Shown here piece by piece: positions 1-10,820 of a stretch of DNA of 64,000 nucleotides (positions within the stretch are counted from its first letter, which is position 1; every line of letters begins with the position of its first letter). The position numbers were made by a program, and so were the translations under genes. The stretch lies in contig NZ_JAGHZZ010000004.1 in the NCBI RefSeq assembly GCF_017745095.1, positions 310,001 to 374,000 of the forward strand, written 5' to 3'. This stretch comes from Sporocytophaga sp. (GTDB lineage: Bacteria > Bacteroidota > Bacteroidia > Cytophagales > Cytophagaceae). A model generated the notes under the pieces. The model saw nothing but the letters and a program-made list of their open reading frames with translations. It searched no databases and was not told the origin of the DNA.

Positions 1-87
1 CCTGCTAAAAATGTTGTTTCAGCTCTTCAAAGCGGTGGAAACAAACTTGCAGGAATCGTTAAGACTCTTTCTGAAAAACCAGAGTAA
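1..87 (+). CDS. rplJ: 50S ribosomal protein L10, C-terminal end (partial)
   Basis: The window opens in the last 28 codons of a reading frame ending at a TAA, with a C-terminus reading ...LAGIVKTLSEKPE. Its place directly upstream of rplL, and a tail rich in Ala, Gly and Lys, fit L10, the protein that anchors L7/L12 dimers on the 50S stalk. The assignment rests mainly on the conserved rplJ-rplL-rpoB-rpoC order, because too little of the protein is present for an independent call. Confidence 0.85.
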   Translation, partial: PAKNVVSALQSGGNKLAGIVKTLSEKPE

Positions 88-153
88 TATTTCAGAATAC
101 TTCATACAAAAATAAACATTAATCAAATTAGTAATTTTTAAATAAATAATAAA

Positions 154-531
154 ATGGCAGATTTAAAAGCATTCGCTGAGCAACTTGTAAATTTAACTGT
201 TAAAGAAGTTAACGAACTTGCGCAAATCCTGAAAGATGAATACGGTATCGAGCCTGCTGCTGCTGCTCCTGTAATGGTAGCTGGAGGTGGTGGAGCTGCT
301 GCTGAAGCACCTGCTGAAAAAACAGCTTTCGATGTAATCCTTAAAAACCCAGGAGCTGCTAAACTTGCAGTTGTAAAACTAGTTAAAGATCTTACTGGTC
401 TTGGATTGAAAGAAGCTAAAGATCTAGTTGATTCTACTCCGAAACCTGTTAAAGAAGGTCTACCTAAAGCAGAAGCTGAGTCTCTAAAGAAACAATTAGA
501 AGAGGCTGGAGCTGAAGTTGAAATTAAATAA
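154..531 (+). CDS. rplL: 50S ribosomal protein L7/L12
   Basis: L7/L12 is the dimeric stalk protein that recruits translation GTPases to the ribosome. The 125-residue protein has the family layout. An N-terminal helical dimerisation domain (about residues 1-32) is followed by a flexible Ala/Gly/Pro hinge (about 33-55). The C-terminal domain contains KTAFDVIL, then the conserved [12 protein letters not shown] segment that binds the factors. Length is normal. It lies 66 bp after rplJ in the same operon and is followed by a hairpin that may set its level relative to rpoB, since L7/L12 is needed in more copies than polymerase. Confidence 0.98.
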   Translation: MADLKAFAEQLVNLTVKEVNELAQILKDEYGIEPAAAAPVMVAGGGGAAAEAPAEKTAFDVILKNPGAAKLAVVKLVKDLTGLGLKEAKDLVDSTPKPVKEGLPKAEAESLKKQLEEAGAEVEIK

Positions 532-567
532 GGTAAGATTACCTTTAACAGCCTTAAAAATAATTTC

Positions 568-599
568 AAGGCCTGGCAACATAGTCAGGTCTTTTCCTG
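568..599 (+). terminator. Attenuator-like hairpin between rplL and rpoB
   Basis: An 8-bp stem AAGGCCTG / CAGGTCTT (568-575 with 586-593, one G-T pair) closes a 10-nt loop and runs into TTTTCCTGTTTG. Partial terminators in the rplL-rpoB gap are known from other bacteria and lower rpoBC expression relative to the ribosomal proteins. The same role here is inference. Confidence 0.5.
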
Positions 600-681
600 T
601 TTGTGGGTATAAACCTTTCAGACACCCCTTGATTTAAGTAATAATATTTAAAAATTATTCACTAACCAAACTTATAAAGCA

Positions 682-3600
682 TTGGCTATCAATAATAAAG
701 GAGAAAGAATAAGTTTTGCTACAAGAAAATCTCTAATTGATTACCCTGATTTTCTAGATGTGCAATTACAATCCTTTGAGGATTTCTTTCAGATTGATAC
801 GCCCTCTGAAAGCCGTACACAAGAGGGTTTGTATAAAGTATTTGCGGAAAATTTCCCTATCAGCGACTCAAGGGAAAATTTTGTCCTCGAGTTTATTGAC
901 TATACAATAGACCCGCCAAAATATTCCGTTGATGAATGTATTGATAGAGGTCTTACATATTCAGTGCCTCTTAAGGCGAAATTAAGACTTTCCTGCAATG
1001 ACGAAGACAACGAAGATTTCCAAACTATAGAGCAAGAAGTATTCCTTGGGAATATTCCTTATATGACTCTTAAGGGATCTTTTATAGTAAACGGGGCAGA
1101 AAGGGTTATAGTTTCTCAGTTGCACAGATCTCCGGGAGTTTTTTTCGCTCAAAGTAAACATACAAACGGAACAAAACTTTATTCTGCCAGAATTATCCCT
1201 TTTAAAGGATCCTGGATCGAATTTGCTACAGACGTTAACAATGTAATGTATGCCTATATCGATAGAAAGAAAAAGTTTCCTGTTACTACTCTTTTACGTG
1301 CTATCGGATACGGTTCAGATAAAGATATCCTTGATCTATTCGGTTTATCAGAAGAAGTAGAAGCTAACAAAGCTTCTTTAAAGAAAGTTACAGGTAGAAA
1401 GTTGGCCGCAAGGGTACTTAGAAGCTGGACTGAAGACTTTGTTGATGAAGATACAGGTGAGGTAGTTTCTATTGATAGAAATGAGGTTCTTTTAGAGAGA
1501 GATTCTGTTATCTCTGAAGAAGATATTGATACTATCCTTGATTCTAATACAAAATCGATTATTCTTCATAGAGAAGATATAAATATAGCTGACTACACTA
1601 TTATTTATAACACTCTTCAAAAGGATAATTCAAACTCTGAAAAAGAAGCTGTAGAAACCATCTATAGACAACTTAGAAATACAGAGGCTCCAGATGAGCA
1701 AACTGCAAGAGATATCATTCATAACCTTTTCTTTAGTGATAAGAGATATGACCTTGGTGAAGTTGGTAGATATAGAATCAACAAAAAACTTGGTCTTGAG
1801 ATTGCTTCTGATATCAGAGTTTTAACTACTCAGGATATCATTAGCATTGTTAAGTATCTTATCGGTTTGATTAACTCAAAGGCAGTTGTTGATGATATTG
1901 ACCATTTGAGTAATAGAAGGGTTAGAACTGTAGGTGAACAGCTGTATAGCCAATTCGGAGTTGGTTTAGCTAGGATGGCTAGAACTATCAAAGAAAGAAT
2001 GAACGTTAGGGATAACGAGGATTTTAAACCTGTTGACCTTATCAATGCAAGAACTCTTTCTTCTGTAATCAATTCGTTCTTCGGTACAAATCAGTTATCT
2101 CAATTCATGGATCAAACCAATCCATTGGCTGAGATTACACATAAAAGAAGAATGTCAGCCCTTGGTCCTGGTGGTCTTTCAAGAGAAAGAGCCGGTTTCG
2201 AGGTTCGTGATGTTCACTATACCCACTACGGTCGTCTTTGTACAATTGAAACTCCAGAGGGACCAAATATTGGTCTTATTTCTTCTCTTTGTGTTCATGC
2301 AAAAGTAAATAACATGGGCTTCATCGAGACTCCTTACCTTAAAGTAGAAGAAGGTAAAGTAAGTTTGAAGGATCCTGTTTATTTAACGGCTGAAGAAGAA
2401 GATCGTCATAATATCGCTCAGGCAAATGCTAAGATAGATAACACAGGTAACTTCATGCTTGATAAGGTTAAAGCAAGATATGAAGGTGACTTCCCTGTTG
2501 TTGAGCCAGATAAATTATCATACATGGACGTTGCGCCAAATCAGATTGTTTCTGTTGCGGCTTCTTTGATTCCATTCCTAGAGCACGATGATGCTAACCG
2601 TGCATTGATGGGTTCAAACATGCAACGTCAGGCAGTACCTCTATTAAAGCCAGAAGCTCCTATCGTTGGAACTGGCCTTGAAGGTCGTGTTGCTGTCGAT
2701 TCAAGAGCTCTTGTAACTGCAGAAGGTGAAGGAGTTGTAGATTTTGTTGATGCTAAGAAAATAGTTATCAAGTATGATCTTAACGACGACGAAAAACTTG
2801 TAAGCTTTGATACCGAAAGTAAAACCTATGATCTTGTTAAGTTTAGAAGAACTAACCAGGATACATGTATTAACCTTAAGCCTATAGTATACAAAGGCCA
2901 AAGAGTTAAAAAAGGTCAGGTTCTTTGCGAAGGATATGCAACAAATAATGGAGAACTTGCTCTGGGTAGAAACCTAAAAGTAGCATTCATGCCTTGGCAA
3001 GGATACAACTTTGAGGATGCTATTGTTATTTCAGAGAAAGTAGTTCGTGATGATATCTTCACTTCAATACATATTGAAGAATTTGAACTTGAAGTTAGGG
3101 ATACAAAGAGAGGGGAAGAGGAACTTACTTCTGAGATTCCAAACGTAAGTGAAGAAGCTGTTAAAAACCTTGATGAAAACGGAATTGTTCGTATTGGAGC
3201 TGAAGTTAAAGAGGGTGATATTCTGATTGGAAAAATTACTCCTAAAGGGGAAACTGATCCAACTCCTGAAGAAAAACTTCTTAGAGCTATCTTCGGAGAT
3301 AAAGCTGGGGATGTTAAAGATGCTTCATTAAAAGCTTCTCCGTCTTTAAGAGGTGTAGTAATTGATACTAAACTATTCTCTCGTCCTAAGAAGGATAAAG
3401 ACATCAGAGCGAAGTCCAAGAAACAAGTTGATACATTAAAAGCAAAATATAGTAAAGACCTTTTAGCAATCAGAGCTATAATGATTGAGAAAATGGTTGA
3501 ATTGCTGGATGGTAAAACTAGTAATGGAGTTAAGCACAAGTTTGGTGATGAGATTATTTCCAAAGGTGTAAAATTCAACAGAAGAAATATTTCTGAAAAC

Positions 3601-4551
3601 GTATTCCCTGAGCGTAACAGCTATAGAGATGAAAGTACATATAATGTACAAGAAGAAGTAAATCTTTTAGGTGATTTGATTCTTGAAGGTTGGACTTCTG
3701 AGGAGAAGGTCAATTTGATGATCCATAGTCTTGTTAAAAACTACAACAGAAAAAGAAATGAACTTTCGGGAAGATTTAAACGTGAAAGATTCACTTTGGA
3801 GGTTGGAGATGAACTACCTGCAGGTATAGTTCAGTTAGCAAAAGTTTATGTAGCTAAAAAACGTAAACTGAAAGTGGGTGATAAAATGGCTGGTCGTCAC
3901 GGTAACAAAGGGGTTGTAGCTAAAATAGTTCGTGATGAAGATATGCCATTCCTTGCCGATGGAACTCCTGTAGATATAGTTCTAAATCCGCTTGGTGTAC
4001 CTTCTCGTATGAACCTTGGTCAGATTTATGAAACAGTTCTTGGATGGGCTGGACTAAAACTTGGCAAGACTTATGCTACTCCAATATTTGATGGTGCAAG
4101 TGAAGAAGAAGTAGCAAATGAATTATCCCTTGCGGGGTTGCCTTCATTCGGTAGAACTTTCCTACATGATGGTTTAACAGGTCAGAGATTTGACCAGCCA
4201 GTTACTGTAGGGGTTATCTACATGCTTAAACTTGGCCACTTAGTTGATGATAAGATGCATGCCCGTTCAATCGGTCCATACTCATTGATCACTCAGCAGC
4301 CACTTGGAGGTAAAGCTCAGTTCGGAGGTCAGAGATTCGGAGAAATGGAAGTTTGGGCACTTGAAGCATTCGGTGCAGCAAACGTTCTTCAGGAAATTCT
4401 GACTGTGAAATCTGATGACGTTATAGGAAGAGCAAAAGCTTATGAAGCCATAGTTAAAGGTGAAAATATGCCTAAGCCAAATATACCAGAATCCTTCAAC
4501 GTATTGGTTCACGAGTTAAGAGGCCTTGCGCTGGAAATCACTTTAGACTAA
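682..4551 (+). CDS. rpoB: DNA-directed RNA polymerase subunit beta
   Basis: Beta subunit of the core polymerase, forming one half of the active-site cleft. The 1289-residue product is full length for Bacteroidota. The N-terminus ([17 protein letters not shown]) is the standard protrusion start. The rifampicin pocket lies around residues 466-500 ([11 protein letters not shown] then [12 protein letters not shown]), keeping the His and Ser at the classic resistance positions, so the sequence looks rifampicin-sensitive. [12 protein letters not shown] near residue 1070 and the C-terminal [18 protein letters not shown] clamp region are present. Translation starts at TTG (682): no ATG lies upstream in frame, and the next residues ([15 protein letters not shown]) match how homologues begin. 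The gap to rplL is 150 bp. Confidence 0.98.
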   Translation: MAINNKGERISFATRKSLIDYPDFLDVQLQSFEDFFQIDTPSESRTQEGLYKVFAENFPISDSRENFVLEFIDYTIDPPKYSVDECIDRGLTYSVPLKAKLRLSCNDEDNEDFQTIEQEVFLGNIPYMTLKGSFIVNGAERVIVSQLHRSPGVFFAQSKHTNGTKLYSARIIPFKGSWIEFATDVNNVMYAYIDRKKKFPVTTLLRAIGYGSDKDILDLFGLSEEVEANKASLKKVTGRKLAARVLRSWTEDFVDEDTGEVVSIDRNEVLLERDSVISEEDIDTILDSNTKSIILHREDINIADYTIIYNTLQKDNSNSEKEAVETIYRQLRNTEAPDEQTARDIIHNLFFSDKRYDLGEVGRYRINKKLGLEIASDIRVLTTQDIISIVKYLIGLINSKAVVDDIDHLSNRRVRTVGEQLYSQFGVGLARMARTIKERMNVRDNEDFKPVDLINARTLSSVINSFFGTNQLSQFMDQTNPLAEITHKRRMSALGPGGLSRERAGFEVRDVHYTHYGRLCTIETPEGPNIGLISSLCVHAKVNNMGFIETPYLKVEEGKVSLKDPVYLTAEEEDRHNIAQANAKIDNTGNFMLDKVKARYEGDFPVVEPDKLSYMDVAPNQIVSVAASLIPFLEHDDANRALMGSNMQRQAVPLLKPEAPIVGTGLEGRVAVDSRALVTAEGEGVVDFVDAKKIVIKYDLNDDEKLVSFDTESKTYDLVKFRRTNQDTCINLKPIVYKGQRVKKGQVLCEGYATNNGELALGRNLKVAFMPWQGYNFEDAIVISEKVVRDDIFTSIHIEEFELEVRDTKRGEEELTSEIPNVSEEAVKNLDENGIVRIGAEVKEGDILIGKITPKGETDPTPEEKLLRAIFGDKAGDVKDASLKASPSLRGVVIDTKLFSRPKKDKDIRAKSKKQVDTLKAKYSKDLLAIRAIMIEKMVELLDGKTSNGVKHKFGDEIISKGVKFNRRNISENVFPERNSYRDESTYNVQEEVNLLGDLILEGWTSEEKVNLMIHSLVKNYNRKRNELSGRFKRERFTLEVGDELPAGIVQLAKVYVAKKRKLKVGDKMAGRHGNKGVVAKIVRDEDMPFLADGTPVDIVLNPLGVPSRMNLGQIYETVLGWAGLKLGKTYATPIFDGASEEEVANELSLAGLPSFGRTFLHDGLTGQRFDQPVTVGVIYMLKLGHLVDDKMHARSIGPYSLITQQPLGGKAQFGGQRFGEMEVWALEAFGAANVLQEILTVKSDDVIGRAKAYEAIVKGENMPKPNIPESFNVLVHELRGLALEITLD

Positions 4552-4562
4552 TCATTAACCAA

Positions 4563-4600
4563 AGCTGCCGGATTTAAACCGGCAGCTATTCATATTTTTT
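4563..4600 (+). terminator. Strong hairpin between rpoB and rpoC
   Basis: A perfect 9-bp GC-rich stem AGCTGCCGG / CCGGCAGCT (4563-4571 with 4579-4587) with loop ATTTAAA is followed, 7 nt later, by a run of seven T. The T-run is not flush with the stem, so termination may be weak. It could instead be a processing site or a stabilising hairpin between two essential genes that must be co-expressed. Confidence 0.5.
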
Positions 4601-4631
4601 TAAGTTTGTTTCAGGATATAAAACCTAAAAG

Positions 4632-7600
4632 ATGGCTTTCAGAAAAAATAAAAAATTAAATCAGGACTTCTCAAAAGTCACCATTAGCCTTGCTTCACCT
4701 GAATCCATTTTGGAAAGCTCTCATGGAGAAGTAACGCAACCGGAGACGATCAATTACAGAACCTACAAACCTGAAATGGGTGGACTATTCTGCGAAAGAA
4801 TATTTGGTCCTGTGAAAGATTGGGAGTGTCATTGCGGTAAATACAAAAGAATTAGATATAAAGGTATTATCTGTGACAGATGTGGGGTTGAAGTAACTGA
4901 GAAAAAAGTTAGAAGGGAAAGAATGGGACACATTGAACTTGTTGTTCCAGTTGCTCATATCTGGTATTTTAGATCTTTACCAAATAAAATTGGTTACTTA
5001 TTAGGTTTACCTACTAAAAAACTTGATCAGATTATTTACTATGAAAGATATGTTGTAATTCAGTCAGGTGTAAAATCTGAAGATGGTATCAACTATCTTG
5101 ACTTCTTGACAGAAGATGAGTATTTGGATATCCTGGATAAACTTCCAAGAGAAAACCAAATGCTTGATGATGAGGATCCGAATAAGTTTATTGCAAAAAT
5201 GGGTGCTGATGCTCTGGAAATGCTTTTATCAAGAATTAAACTTGATGAGCTTTCTTATAGCTTAAGACATGCTGCCGCAAACGATACTTCTCAGCAAAGA
5301 AAAGCAGAAGCTTTAAAAAGACTTAAAGTCGTAGAGGCTTTCAGAGATGCAAGAACTCGTATTGAGAACAAACCTGAATGGATGGTTGTTAGAATGGTTC
5401 CTGTTATTCCTCCAGAACTTCGTCCTCTTGTACCTCTTGATGGTGGTCGTTTTGCAACTTCTGACTTAAATGACCTATACAGAAGAGTTATTATCAGAAA
5501 TAACCGTCTGAAAAGACTTATTGAAATAAAAGCACCTGAAGTTATTCTTAGAAATGAGAAGCGTATGCTTCAGGAGGCTGTTGATTCCCTATTCGACAAC
5601 TCTAGAAAAGTTAATGCTGTAAGAGCTGAAGGTAACAGAGCATTAAAGTCTTTAAGTGATATGCTTAAAGGTAAGCAAGGTCGTTTCCGTCAAAACTTAC
5701 TTGGTAAAAGGGTTGACTATTCTGGTCGTTCGGTTATCGTTGTTGGTCCTGAGTTGAAACTTCATGAGTGCGGTCTTCCTAAAGACATGGCTGCTGAATT
5801 GTTCAAGCCATTTATTATAAGAAAACTGATTGAAAGAGGAATTGTTAAGACTGTTAAGTCTGCTAAGAAAATTGTTGATAGAAAAGATCCTGTAGTATGG
5901 GATATCCTTGAAAATGTATTGAAAGGACACCCTGTATTACTAAACCGTGCTCCAACGCTTCACAGATTAGGTATCCAGGCTTTCCAGCCTAAACTTATAG
6001 AAGGTAAAGCGATTCAGTTGCATCCGCTTGTGTGTACTGCGTTCAACGCCGACTTTGACGGTGACCAGATGGCGGTTCACGTACCTCTAGGTCAGGAAGC
6101 TATCCTTGAAGCATCAGTATTAATGCTTGCTTCTCATAATATCCTTAACCCTGCAAACGGTGCTCCTATTACAGTACCATCACAGGACATGGTTCTTGGT
6201 CTGTACTATGTAACCAAAGGAAGAAAATCAACTCCTGAATATCCAGTGCTTGGAGAAGGCAAGGTGTTCTATGGACCGGAAGAGGTTGTGATTGCCTTGA
6301 ATGAGGGTAGACTTTCTCAGCATGCGCACATTAAAGTGCGTGTAAACGTGAGAAATGAAAATGGTGAACTAGATAAAAAGCTAATCGACACTGTTGCAGG
6401 TAGAGTTTTATTCAACTTGCTTGTTCCAGAAGAAGTAGGTTATATCAATGAACTTTTAACCAAGAAAAAACTTCAGCAGATTATCGGACACGTATTCAAA
6501 GTAGCCGGTAACTCAAGAACAGCACATTTCCTAGATGATATTAAACAACTAGGATTTATGTCAGCATTTAGAGGAGGACTTTCTATTGGTCTTTCTGACG
6601 TTAAAGTTCCGGATGCTAAGAATATTCTTGTTGTTCAGGCGAAAGAAGATGTGGATGCTGTTTGGAACAACTACCTGATGGGATTGATCACAGATAACGA
6701 AAGATATAATCAGGTAATTGATATTTGGACAAGGATTAACTCTCAGATCACTGAAACTCTAATGCAGCAGCTTGAGAGTGATCAGCAGGGATTCAACTCC
6801 ATCTATATGATGATGCACTCTGGAGCGAGAGGTTCTAGAGAACAGATTCGTCAGCTGGGTGGTATGAGGGGTCTTATGGCTAAACCTCAGAAAAACCTTC
6901 AGGGGTCTATCGGTGAGATCATTGAAAACCCAATTCTTTCTAACTTTAAAGAAGGTCTTGACGTTATCGAGTACTTTATTTCTACACACGGTGCTAGAAA
7001 AGGTCTTGCGGATACAGCTCTTAAAACTGCGGATGCGGGTTACCTGACAAGAAGACTTGTAGACGTTGCTCAAGACGTAGTTATCAATGAGCCAGACTGC
7101 GGTACTCTAAGAGGACTTACGGTTACAGCTCTAAAAGATAACGAAGAAGTTGTTGAGCCACTTTCTGAAAGAATTTTAGGTAGAGTAACTGTTCACGATA
7201 TCTTTGATCCTCTTACAAATGAATTGGTAATTGGAGCTGGAGAAGAAGTGGATGAAAATATTGCAAGAACAATCGACGAATCAGCTATTGAATCTGTAGA
7301 GATTCGTTCGGTATTAACCTGCGAATCAAGAAGAGGTGTATGTGCTAAATGCTACGGAAGAAACCTTGCTACTGGTAGAATGGTAGAAAGAGGAGAAGCT
7401 GTAGGGGTTATCGCTGCACAATCCATTGGTGAGCCAGGTACACAGCTTACACTTAGAACATTCCACGTCGGTGGTACTGCTTCTAACATTGCTGTTGATG
7501 CGTCTATCAAAGCTAAATTTGAAGGTATTATTGCATTTGACGAAGTTAAATCTATCGTTACTACAAATAACGAAGGTGATAGAGTTGATGTGGTGATGGG

Positions 7601-8951
7601 ACGTTCTGGTGAAATTAGAATTATGGATGATAAGAATGAAAAAGTTCTTATTACTAACCACGTTCCTTATGGAGCTTTCCTTAAAGTGAAAGAAGGAGAC
7701 AAAGTAACCAAAGGTCAGGATATTTGTAACTGGGATCCATATAACGCGGTAATTCTTTCTGAGTTTGACGGAAGGATTGAATTTGAAGCTATCGTAGAGG
7801 GTGTTACTTTCCGCGAAGAGTCAGATGAGCAAACAGGACACAGAGAGAAAGTTATCGTTGATACTAAGGATAAATCTAAAAACCCTGCGATACTTGTTCA
7901 CTCTAAAAAGGGTGAAACAAAAACATTTAACATTCCGGTGGGAGCACACCTTGCTGTTGAAAATGAGCAGGAAGTTAAGGCTGGTCAGATTCTTGCAAAG
8001 ATCCCGAGAGCTGTTGGTAAAACAAGAGATATCACTGGAGGTCTTCCAAGAGTAACAGAGTTATTCGAGGCAAGAAATCCTTCAAACCCGGCTGTTGTTT
8101 CTGAGATTGACGGTGTAGTAACATATGGTGGTATCAAGAGAGGTAACAGAGAAATCTTTATCGAATCTAAAGATGGTGTAAGAAAGAAATATCTAGTACC
8201 TCTTTCTAAGCATATCTTGGTTCAGGATAATGACTTTGTAAAAGCAGGTTATCCATTATCGGATGGTGCTATTACTCCTTCAGATATCCTTGCAATCAAA
8301 GGACCTACTGCTGTTCAGGAATATCTTGTAAATGAAATTCAAGAGGTTTACAGACTTCAAGGTGTAAAAATCAATGATAAGCATTGCGAAGTTATAGTAA
8401 GACAAATGATGCAGAAAGTGGAGATCATTGAAGCTGGGGACACTAACTTCCTTCAAAATCAGGTTGTCGATAAATTCTCATTCAGAGAAGAAAATGACAG
8501 TGTACTTGACAAGAAGGTTGTAGTAGATGCAGGTGATTCTGAAACTCTAAAACCTGGTATGATTGTTACTGCAAGAAGATTAAGAGATGAAAATTCAAGC
8601 CTTAAGAGGAAAGATATGAAACTTGTTACTGTAAGAGATGCAGAGGCAGCTGTTTCGAGACCAACTCTTCAAGGTATTACTCAGGCTTCTTTGGGAACAG
8701 AAAGCTTTATCTCAGCAGCGTCATTCCAAGAAACAACAAAAGTATTGAGCGAAGCTTCAATCAGAGGAAAAGTAGATTATCTACAAGGTCTGAAAGAAAA
8801 CGTTATTGTTGGTCACTTGATCCCTGCAGGTACAGGACAGAGAGAATATCAATCATACATTGTAGGATCTAAAGAAGAATACGATCAACTTGTAGCTTCT
8901 AAAGAGGCTTTTCATCAGGCTTCAAAGAAGGAAGAACTTCAGGAAAAATAG
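4632..8951 (+). CDS. rpoC: DNA-directed RNA polymerase subunit beta'
   Basis: Beta' subunit, carrying the catalytic magnesium site. The 1439-residue protein is full length. The N-terminal zinc ribbon is visible as [23 protein letters not shown]. The catalytic NADFDGDQM motif sits near residue 475. A second zinc-binding cluster appears in the C-terminal half as [19 protein letters not shown], followed by the trigger-loop/bridge region ([28 protein letters not shown]). Bacteroidota RpoC carries a long insertion after this point, which accounts for the length. It lies 80 bp after rpoB and ends at a terminator hairpin. Confidence 0.98.
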   Translation: MAFRKNKKLNQDFSKVTISLASPESILESSHGEVTQPETINYRTYKPEMGGLFCERIFGPVKDWECHCGKYKRIRYKGIICDRCGVEVTEKKVRRERMGHIELVVPVAHIWYFRSLPNKIGYLLGLPTKKLDQIIYYERYVVIQSGVKSEDGINYLDFLTEDEYLDILDKLPRENQMLDDEDPNKFIAKMGADALEMLLSRIKLDELSYSLRHAAANDTSQQRKAEALKRLKVVEAFRDARTRIENKPEWMVVRMVPVIPPELRPLVPLDGGRFATSDLNDLYRRVIIRNNRLKRLIEIKAPEVILRNEKRMLQEAVDSLFDNSRKVNAVRAEGNRALKSLSDMLKGKQGRFRQNLLGKRVDYSGRSVIVVGPELKLHECGLPKDMAAELFKPFIIRKLIERGIVKTVKSAKKIVDRKDPVVWDILENVLKGHPVLLNRAPTLHRLGIQAFQPKLIEGKAIQLHPLVCTAFNADFDGDQMAVHVPLGQEAILEASVLMLASHNILNPANGAPITVPSQDMVLGLYYVTKGRKSTPEYPVLGEGKVFYGPEEVVIALNEGRLSQHAHIKVRVNVRNENGELDKKLIDTVAGRVLFNLLVPEEVGYINELLTKKKLQQIIGHVFKVAGNSRTAHFLDDIKQLGFMSAFRGGLSIGLSDVKVPDAKNILVVQAKEDVDAVWNNYLMGLITDNERYNQVIDIWTRINSQITETLMQQLESDQQGFNSIYMMMHSGARGSREQIRQLGGMRGLMAKPQKNLQGSIGEIIENPILSNFKEGLDVIEYFISTHGARKGLADTALKTADAGYLTRRLVDVAQDVVINEPDCGTLRGLTVTALKDNEEVVEPLSERILGRVTVHDIFDPLTNELVIGAGEEVDENIARTIDESAIESVEIRSVLTCESRRGVCAKCYGRNLATGRMVERGEAVGVIAAQSIGEPGTQLTLRTFHVGGTASNIAVDASIKAKFEGIIAFDEVKSIVTTNNEGDRVDVVMGRSGEIRIMDDKNEKVLITNHVPYGAFLKVKEGDKVTKGQDICNWDPYNAVILSEFDGRIEFEAIVEGVTFREESDEQTGHREKVIVDTKDKSKNPAILVHSKKGETKTFNIPVGAHLAVENEQEVKAGQILAKIPRAVGKTRDITGGLPRVTELFEARNPSNPAVVSEIDGVVTYGGIKRGNREIFIESKDGVRKKYLVPLSKHILVQDNDFVKAGYPLSDGAITPSDILAIKGPTAVQEYLVNEIQEVYRLQGVKINDKHCEVIVRQMMQKVEIIEAGDTNFLQNQVVDKFSFREENDSVLDKKVVVDAGDSETLKPGMIVTARRLRDENSSLKRKDMKLVTVRDAEAAVSRPTLQGITQASLGTESFISAASFQETTKVLSEASIRGKVDYLQGLKENVIVGHLIPAGTGQREYQSYIVGSKEEYDQLVASKEAFHQASKKEELQEK

Positions 8952-8971
8952 TATTTTAGTATAGAATAATA

Positions 8972-9020
8972 AAGACCTTAGGCATTCATAAATAATTGAA
9001 GTCTAAGGTCTTATTTTTTA
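8972..9020 (+). terminator. Terminator after rpoC
   Basis: A perfect 10-bp stem AAGACCTTAG / CTAAGGTCTT (8972-8981 with 9003-9012) is followed by TTATTTTTTA. It lies 20 bp after the rpoC stop and probably ends the rpl-rpo operon. Its position shows that the next gene must start at 9050, not at an in-frame TTG inside the hairpin loop. Confidence 0.75.
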
Positions 9021-9049
9021 TATCAGTTTTAGAATTTAATTTAAAAAAC

Positions 9050-9382
9050 ATGGCAGACGATAAAAAGAAAAATCAGCATACTGAGCAGAATCAGATTAAC
9101 ATAGAATTAACAGAGGAGATAGCAGAAGGAGTATATTCTAATCTGGCAATGATTGCTCATTCCAATAGTGAGTTTGTTATTGACTTCATTAGATTGATGC
9201 CTGGTGTCCCAAAGGCCAAGGTAAAAGCTAGGATTGTTATTACACCGGAGCATGCCAAAAGATTAGTTGTAGCATTGAAAGAAAATGTTAAAAAATATGA
9301 AGAGGCTTTCGGAGAAATTAATAACACAGAAGATTTCCCCCGATTTCCAATGAATTTTGGTGGCACAATGGGAGAAGCCTGA
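9050..9382 (+). CDS. DUF3467 family protein
   Basis: A 110-residue cytoplasmic protein starting MADDKKKNQHTEQNQINIELTEEIAEGVYSN. The core pattern EGVYSNLAMIAHSNSEFVIDFIRLMPGVPKAKVKARIVITPEHAKRLV is that of DUF3467, a small conserved family of unknown function common in Bacteroidota, often found next to rpoC in this phylum as far as I recall. There is no signal peptide or membrane segment. The start at 9050 is preferred over the in-frame TTG at 8996, which lies inside the rpoC terminator. No function can be assigned; the pairing with RNA polymerase genes is only suggestive. Confidence 0.85.
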   Translation: MADDKKKNQHTEQNQINIELTEEIAEGVYSNLAMIAHSNSEFVIDFIRLMPGVPKAKVKARIVITPEHAKRLVVALKENVKKYEEAFGEINNTEDFPRFPMNFGGTMGEA

Positions 9383-9501
9383 TTTCATTTTTTAGATAAT
9401 TAAAAATAATTAATTAAGATTGTTGTAAATATCTATAAATTAGCTAGATTCGCTTCTCTTTGTTGTGGTTGACATAGAGAATGGATCTTTCAAACAGCAG
9501 T

Positions 9502-9535
9502 AGCTCTCCGGAAAAATTCCGGAGAGCTTTTTTTA
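9502..9535 (+). terminator. Terminator downstream of the DUF3467 gene
   Basis: A perfect 10-bp stem AGCTCTCCGG / CCGGAGAGCT (9502-9511 with 9519-9528), loop AAAAATT, then a run of seven T. It lies about 120 bp after the DUF3467 stop, leaving a 3' leader with no open frame that could be a long UTR or a short RNA. Confidence 0.85.
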
Positions 9536-9597
9536 TAGGGTAAGCAATCGTGAACCAATATTTTTTCAGTCAGGTTTTTTTTATATATGAGATAGGG

Positions 9598-10248
9598 ATG
9601 AAAGGTACTAATGGAAATAAAAAAAAATCCTTCTGGCCATGGGTAATTGCTTTAGTTTTTATTCTGGTAGGAGCGTGGATATATATCAAAAAGACCTCAG
9701 TAGATGTCAATCAGTCATCAGGTGAGGCTGAAGAAATTGTTATTTATGAACCATTTCCTGTTGATAGTGATAAGGCCGATGTTAATTCTCTTCCCGGAAA
9801 TTTTAACAAGGAGCAAAGAGTTATCGATTTTCAGGAATTTGTTAATTCTAAAAAAGCAAAAAAATCAATTGGGAAAGATAATGTTGTGACGCTACAGGCA
9901 ATTGTAAAGATGTCTCAGGCATTAAATGCTGTAAGTACTGAAAATAAGCGTAATCCTGAGGTTGTAAGGAGATTAAAAGAATTTAATGGAAAGGTAAATG
10001 ATATGATAAAAAATCCTGCTTTGACAGACAATCCAGATGATTTGAAAAAAATATTTACCTCTACATCCAATGTTGTGACTGAAATCCAGAAGGAGAATTA
10101 TCCTTCACTTGATAAGGCTTCGAGAAATATAAGTAATATGGCCGGTTCTTTGTCACCGGATAAATCTGTGGAATCACAGAAAAATAAAGTTGAGGATTTT
10201 TTTGTTGAGGTAGCAGATATTATAGATGATATGGAACAACCATCATAA
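9598..10248 (+). CDS. Membrane-anchored protein of unknown function
   Basis: I do not recognise this family. From the ATG at 9598 it is 216 residues: a short charged cytoplasmic tail (MKGTNGNKKKSF), one membrane helix (about residues 13-31, WPWVIALVFILVGAWIYI), then an extracytoplasmic, Lys/Asp/Asn-rich, mostly helical domain. An in-frame GTG at 9550 would add MNQYFFSQVFFIYEIG, which reads like non-coding DNA and is rejected. The next gene follows after 12 bp behind a perfect ribosome-binding site, so the two are probably co-transcribed. Confidence 0.7.
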   Translation: MKGTNGNKKKSFWPWVIALVFILVGAWIYIKKTSVDVNQSSGEAEEIVIYEPFPVDSDKADVNSLPGNFNKEQRVIDFQEFVNSKKAKKSIGKDNVVTLQAIVKMSQALNAVSTENKRNPEVVRRLKEFNGKVNDMIKNPALTDNPDDLKKIFTSTSNVVTEIQKENYPSLDKASRNISNMAGSLSPDKSVESQKNKVEDFFVEVADIIDDMEQPS

Positions 10249-10258
10249 AGGAGGTGAA
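10249..10258 (+). promoter_or_regulatory. Consensus Shine-Dalgarno site
   Basis: AGGAGGTGA, matching the anti-Shine-Dalgarno end of 16S rRNA, lies 3-4 nt after the stop of the preceding gene and about 6 nt before the ATG at 10261. Most genes in this window have no such site, as expected for Bacteroidota, so this one is exceptional. Confidence 0.75.
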
Positions 10259-10260
10259 TA

Positions 10261-10764
10261 ATGGAAGACGAGTTGGAATGGAGAAGACATTTGGTGCGCT
10301 TTAGCAGTTTGAAGCATAGCAACCTGGTAGATGAAGAAGGCTTCCTCGGGTATGAAGTTGTTAATGAGAAAAATGAGAGTTTGGGAAAATTATCTGATAT
10401 CATTATTGACCCAATAGAAGGAAAGACCAAGTTCGTAGATATTCTTACTAATAGTGAATTAAGCCACGGGGGAGGGGAACGACATCTATTTATAGCTCTT
10501 GATCATTGTGAGTTCAATACTCCACTTAAAAAACTTTTGTTGAGAGGAATAGAAAAAGACCTTTTATTAAGATACCCGATTGTAAGAGGTGGTATAATAA
10601 CTTTGGATTATGAACACACGCTTAGGGAAGTTCTTAGCCCAGAAAGTGCCTTAGAACCTACTAAGAGAGGATATTATAAAGAAATAACAGATGAACCGGG
10701 CCTATTTGATCCTTCACTTCTTGCACCTAATCCCGATCATTATTTTAGTAGTCCTAATCCTTAG
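10261..10764 (+). CDS. PRC-barrel domain protein
   Basis: A 167-residue soluble protein. Residues about 28-62 (FLGYEVVNEKNESLGKLSDIIIDPIEGK and following) have the PRC-barrel pattern, a small beta-barrel found in RimM, photosynthetic reaction-centre H subunit and many stress or envelope-associated bacterial proteins. A second barrel-like stretch may occupy residues 80-125. There is no signal peptide. It shares a transcript with the membrane-anchored protein upstream, 12 bp away. Its molecular role is unknown; stand-alone PRC-barrel proteins usually bind partners rather than catalyse reactions. Confidence 0.75.
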   Translation: MEDELEWRRHLVRFSSLKHSNLVDEEGFLGYEVVNEKNESLGKLSDIIIDPIEGKTKFVDILTNSELSHGGGERHLFIALDHCEFNTPLKKLLLRGIEKDLLLRYPIVRGGIITLDYEHTLREVLSPESALEPTKRGYYKEITDEPGLFDPSLLAPNPDHYFSSPNP

Positions 10765-10777
10765 TAGGGAATAACCT

Positions 10778-10819
10778 AAAAAAGAAGAGGTTGATATTAT
10801 ATCAACCTCTTCTTTTTTT
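10778..10819. terminator. Bidirectional terminator between convergent genes
   Basis: An 18-bp stem (10778-10795 with 10801-10818), GAAGAGGTTGAT / ATCAACCTCTTC flanked by A-run and T-run, sits between the plus-strand PRC-barrel gene and the minus-strand FecR-like gene. The A/T arms let it act in both directions. Confidence 0.85.
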
Positions 10820-10820
10820 A

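Noticed and set aside
138-569. Long minus-strand open frame opposite rplL
   Set aside because: It mirrors the Ala-rich rplL gene; its composition follows from the complementary codons, and no start or ribosome-binding context supports it.
2916-3578. 220-codon minus-strand frame within rpoB
   Set aside because: It lies entirely inside rpoB, is Ser/Leu/Phe-rich as antisense frames of AT-rich genes are, and has no domain.
8996-9049. Upstream TTG start for the DUF3467 gene
   Set aside because: This stretch overlaps the rpoC terminator loop and stem, and the family begins with MADDKKK at 9050.
9383-9501. Possible small RNA between the DUF3467 gene and its terminator
   Set aside because: There is a terminator at the end, but no promoter of the TTTG-N19-TAnnTTTG type and no recognised RNA motif; it is more simply a 3' untranslated region.
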